DNA of 26,447 nt from DATBAK01 sp038240075 (GTDB lineage: Bacteria; Actinomycetota; Acidimicrobiia; IMCC26256; PALSA-610). The notes under the pieces were generated by a model, which was not told the DNA's origin, ran no database searches, and was given only the letters and a program-made list of their open reading frames with translations. The position numbers were made by a program, and so were the translations under genes. How positions within the stretch are numbered: position 1 is the first letter of the stretch; the number at the start of each line of letters is the position of its first letter. Of the stretch, positions 24,046 through 26,447 are shown piece after piece. The DNA is taken from assembly GCA_038240075.1 (NCBI GenBank), contig JBBSEC010000064.1, forward strand, positions 1 through 26,447, written 5' to 3'.

Positions 24046-25320
24046 CTATGGTGCCAGAGGGCGGTCGCTCTCGCGCAGGATGACCCGGTTGCCGCGATCC
24101 CACTTCAGGTAGTTCCAGGCCCAGTTCACGAGCACGACGACCCGGTTGCGGAAGCCGACCAGGAACACGAGGTGCAGGCCGAGCCAGCTCAGCCAGCCCA
24201 GCGTGCCCGCGAAACGGATGCGCAACGGCAGCTCGGCCACCGCGGACCGCCGCCCGATCGTGGCCATGTTGCCCTTGTCGACGTAGTGGAACCGACGTGC
24301 GCTCCGCCCCCGCAGCCGGCGATCGATGATGCGCGCGACGTGGCGGGCCTGCTGCATCGCAACCGGCGCGAGCTGAGGGTAGGGACGGCCGTTCGGTGCG
24401 GTGGCCGCGGCGAGGTCGCCGATCACGAACACCTCGGGATGCCCGGCGATCGTGAGGTCGTCGTTCACGACGATCTCGCCGCGCTTCGTCTGCGGGAGAC
24501 CCAGTGTGTCGGCGAGGGGATTCGCCTTCACGCCCGCGGCCCACACGATCGCGCGGGTCGGGATCACCGTGCCGTCGTCGAGGCGCGCGTGCGTCGCGTC
24601 GACCGACACGATCGAACGACCGAGCTTCACTTCGACGCCGCGTCGTTCGAGCTGCCGTTGCGCCTCGCGTTGCGACGGGCCGGAGAACGTGCCGAGCACG
24701 TTCCCGGTCATCTCGACGAGCACCACGCGCGCGCGTCCGACGTCGAGGTTCTTGAAGTCCTTGGCGAGCACCTTGGTGAAGAGCTCCGACAGCGCGCCGC
24801 ACAGCTCGACTCCGGTCGGGCCGCCGCCGGCAACCACGAACGTGAGCACCCCCTCGTCGATCAGCGAAGGGTCGGTGTTCGCCTCCTCGAATCTCCGCAG
24901 CACCGCGCTGCGCACCCGAACCGCGTCGTCGAGGCTCTTGAGCGCGATCGCGTGCTCTCTGACTCCGGGAACCCCGAAGTCACTGCTCACCGCACCCGCC
25001 GCGAGGACGAGGACGTCGTAGGGAATCGCGGGCCCGTGGTCGACGAGCACTTCGCGGCGGCCGAAGTCGACACCGTGCACTTCCGCCATCACCGCGTCGA
25101 CGTTCGCGTGGCGCTGCACGATGCCGCGCAGGCTCGGCGAGATGTCGTCGGGCGCGAGTCCGGCGGTGGCGACCTGGTACAGCAGCGGCGAGAACGTGTG
25201 GAAGTTGTGCCTGTCGATGAGGGTGATCTCGACCGGGAGCCGCGACAGCGCCTTGGCCGCCGTCATTCCGCCGAAGCCCCCGCCGACGATGACGACCCGC
25301 AACTGCTTCACGGACCCCAT
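24046..25320 (-). CDS. Type II NADH dehydrogenase (NDH-2)-like FAD oxidoreductase
   Basis: 424 residues. It has the FAD-binding Rossmann motif 'VVIVGGGFGGMTAAKAL' (9-25), the NAD-binding 'FVVAGGGPTGVELCGAL', the second FAD segment 'EVFVIGDLAA', and 'PVAMQQARHVARII'. The C-terminus has an amphipathic or membrane-dipping segment ('WLSWLGLHLVFLVGFRN'), as in NDH-2 enzymes that pass electrons from NADH to quinone without pumping protons. The start at ATG 25320 gives the usual short N-terminus before the Rossmann fold; the upstream open frame is antisense to the kinase gene. It is the first gene of an operon with the SCP2/PhyH fusion. Confidence 0.9.
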   Translation of the reverse strand: MGSVKQLRVVIVGGGFGGMTAAKALSRLPVEITLIDRHNFHTFSPLLYQVATAGLAPDDISPSLRGIVQRHANVDAVMAEVHGVDFGRREVLVDHGPAIPYDVLVLAAGAVSSDFGVPGVREHAIALKSLDDAVRVRSAVLRRFEEANTDPSLIDEGVLTFVVAGGGPTGVELCGALSELFTKVLAKDFKNLDVGRARVVLVEMTGNVLGTFSGPSQREAQRQLERRGVEVKLGRSIVSVDATHARLDDGTVIPTRAIVWAAGVKANPLADTLGLPQTKRGEIVVNDDLTIAGHPEVFVIGDLAAATAPNGRPYPQLAPVAMQQARHVARIIDRRLRGRSARRFHYVDKGNMATIGRRSAVAELPLRIRFAGTLGWLSWLGLHLVFLVGFRNRVVVLVNWAWNYLKWDRGNRVILRESDRPLAP

Positions 25321-25373
25321 GATCGCGTGGTCGTAGGACCATGGTCGGATCGTGCCTGCGACCCGGAGTGCCT

Positions 25374-25379
25374 TACCCT
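25374..25379 (+). promoter_or_regulatory. -10 box TACCCT for a leaderless histidine-kinase transcript
   Basis: TACCCT ends 7 nt before the ATG at 25387, and supports that start. Confidence 0.45.
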
Positions 25380-25386
25380 CGCCGTG

Positions 25387-26347
25387 ATGCGCCTGCGCCG
25401 GTCGAAGGCATCGCCCGCACCGGACGACGCCGCGATCACGACCTCGAGCGACGGCGGCGGACGGTGGACGGTCGCGCAGCAGGTGAGCCAGTTCATGCTC
25501 GCGGGCCTCGTCGCGGTGCTGATCGTCGGGTTCGCCACGTTGATTGCGAGCCGGCGCATCGGCGAGCGTCGACGCGCGCACGACCGCGCTCGTGCGCGCC
25601 CAGGGCGTCGTCGAGCCGGCGGTCACCAACGCGTTGCTGACCCGGCGGCCCGCGGCCGTCGCGGCGGTGGACCGGGTCGTCAGGACGGCCGTGCTCGACA
25701 AGTCGCTGGTGCGGGTGAAGATCTGGAACCGCGATGGTGTCATCGTCTACTCCGACGAGCGGCGCCTCTTGGGCAAGCAGTACGACCTGGGCACCGACGA
25801 GATCGCGGCGATCGACAAGGGCCAGATCCAGGCCGACGTGAGCGACCTGTCGGAGCCGGAAAACCACTACGAGCGCTCGGAGAAGAAGCTGCTCGAGGTG
25901 TACCTGCCGATCCGCACACCCAACGGTGATCGGCTCCTGTTCGAGGCCTACTTCCGCTACGGCGCCGTCGCCGCCGCGGGCTCCCGCATCTGGCGCAGCT
26001 TCGCTCCCATCTCGCTCGGCGCGCTCATCGTGCTCGAGCTCGTGCAGATCCCCCTCGCGTGGTCGTTGGCCCGCCGCTTGCGCCAACGGCAGCGTGAACG
26101 CGAGGCGCTGCTGCGCCGGGCGCTCGACGCGTCGGATCTCGAACGCCGTCGCATTGCCTCGGATCTCCACGACGGCGTCGTCCAGGATCTCGCCGGGGTC
26201 GCGTACGCGCTCACCGGTGCAGCCCGCCAGCCCGACGTGCCCGCGGAGACCGCACGCGAGCTCGAACGCTCCGCGACCGGTGTCCGGACCGGCGTCAAGG
26301 CCTTGCGGTCGTTGCTGATCGAGCCGGGGCGACGGGTTACTTGCTGA
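25387..26347 (+). pseudogene. NarL-family sensor histidine kinase, frameshifted and lacking its ATPase domain
   Basis: From ATG 25387 the frame encodes a charged start and a first membrane helix ('SQFMLAGLVAVLIVGFATLI'). It goes out of frame near 25555-25575, and the protein resumes one base over ('SVDARTTALVRAQGVVEPAV'). The ectodomain follows ('VRVKIWNRDGVIVYSDERRL' and beyond), then a second helix ('ISLGALIVLELVQIPLAWSL') and the HisKA_3 H-box 'ERRRIASDLHDGVVQDLAG' with the phosphorylatable His. After 'ALRSLLIEP' the reading ends at a TGA at 26345, and no HATPase domain follows. The next bases encode the C-terminal part of a response-regulator receiver instead. It is therefore inactive as written, either through real decay or because of assembly error. 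Confidence 0.8.
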
Positions 26348-26447
26348 AGGACGCCGAGCCCGACGAAGTGCTGGCCGCGATCCGCACCGCGATGGAAGGT
26401 GGCTCACCACTCGACCCGCGTGCGGCCCGCGTGCTCGTCGACGCCCG
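26320..26447 (+). pseudogene. Fragment of a NarL/LuxR-type response regulator receiver domain
   Basis: In the frame starting at 26320 the sequence reads 'RAGATGYLLKDAEPDEVLAA' and on to 'GGSPLDPRAARVLVDA' at the window edge. 'GATGYLLKDA' is the conserved stretch around the switch Lys near the end of NarL-type receiver domains. The first 90 or so residues, with the phospho-accepting Asp, are absent, and there is no start codon. It joins directly to the truncated kinase. The DNA-binding domain would lie beyond the edge. Confidence 0.8.

Noticed and set aside
24172..25386. Long plus-strand open frame leading into the kinase
   Set aside because: It is the mirror of the NADH dehydrogenase gene; only the part from 25387 encodes kinase sequence.

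Overview
The window is about 70% G+C, uses GTG starts freely and packs genes tightly on both strands. It looks like a chromosomal segment of an actinomycetote. Supporting traits are an Eis-like acetyltransferase, an ECF sigma/anti-sigma pair, lipoproteins, and many starts preceded at 6-9 nt by a TANNNT -10 box with no room for a leader. The class is not fixed by the sequence; Acidimicrobiia is plausible but only a guess. I see no rRNA, tRNA, CRISPR array, insertion sequence or origin.

Layout. 1-6072: a truncated PhyH-type dioxygenase, a small lipoprotein, a hydrolase + PhyH pair, an S9 serine peptidase, and a frameshifted AbiEi/DUF559-type gene. That last gene is bracketed by two near-identical 49-bp hairpin direct repeats. 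6275-10290: an isopenicillin-N-synthase-like oxygenase downstream of a sphingosine-1-phosphate-lyase-like PLP enzyme, and a divergent FGGY sugar kinase. 10392-13641: a signalling locus of lipoprotein beta-propeller, ECF sigma factor and membrane anti-sigma factor. The anti-sigma ectodomain ends in a degenerate VanY/M15 D,D-carboxypeptidase-like fold. 13611-16061: an APH-like kinase, EngB and CorA on the minus strand, with CorA and EngB overlapping by ATGA.

16122-21926: a DUF1269 protein and a CxxC protein, an Eis-like GNAT coupled to a VOC protein, a small haem catalase, TrmO coupled to a DUF6886-like protein, and a PEP-mutase/isocitrate-lyase family enzyme that shares overlapping divergent -10 boxes with the DUF6886 gene. 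21931-22523: a gene graveyard with a broken FAD monooxygenase and the tail of a secreted dehydrogenase. 22524-25320: DUF2277, an SCP2-like/PhyH fusion and a type II NADH dehydrogenase. 25387-26447: a NarL-family histidine kinase with a frameshift, joined by an apparent deletion to the C-terminal part of a response-regulator receiver domain.

Themes. Four Fe(II)/2-oxoglutarate-type oxygenases, an NDH-2, an FGGY kinase and several CoA/lipid-type enzymes suggest an oxidative catabolic lifestyle (inference). The most novel-looking system is the ECF locus, where a catalytically dead cell-wall-peptidase fold may act as a ligand sensor. Several genes are broken (AbiEi, FAD monooxygenase, kinase/regulator). 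Real decay and assembly error cannot be separated from this sequence alone.
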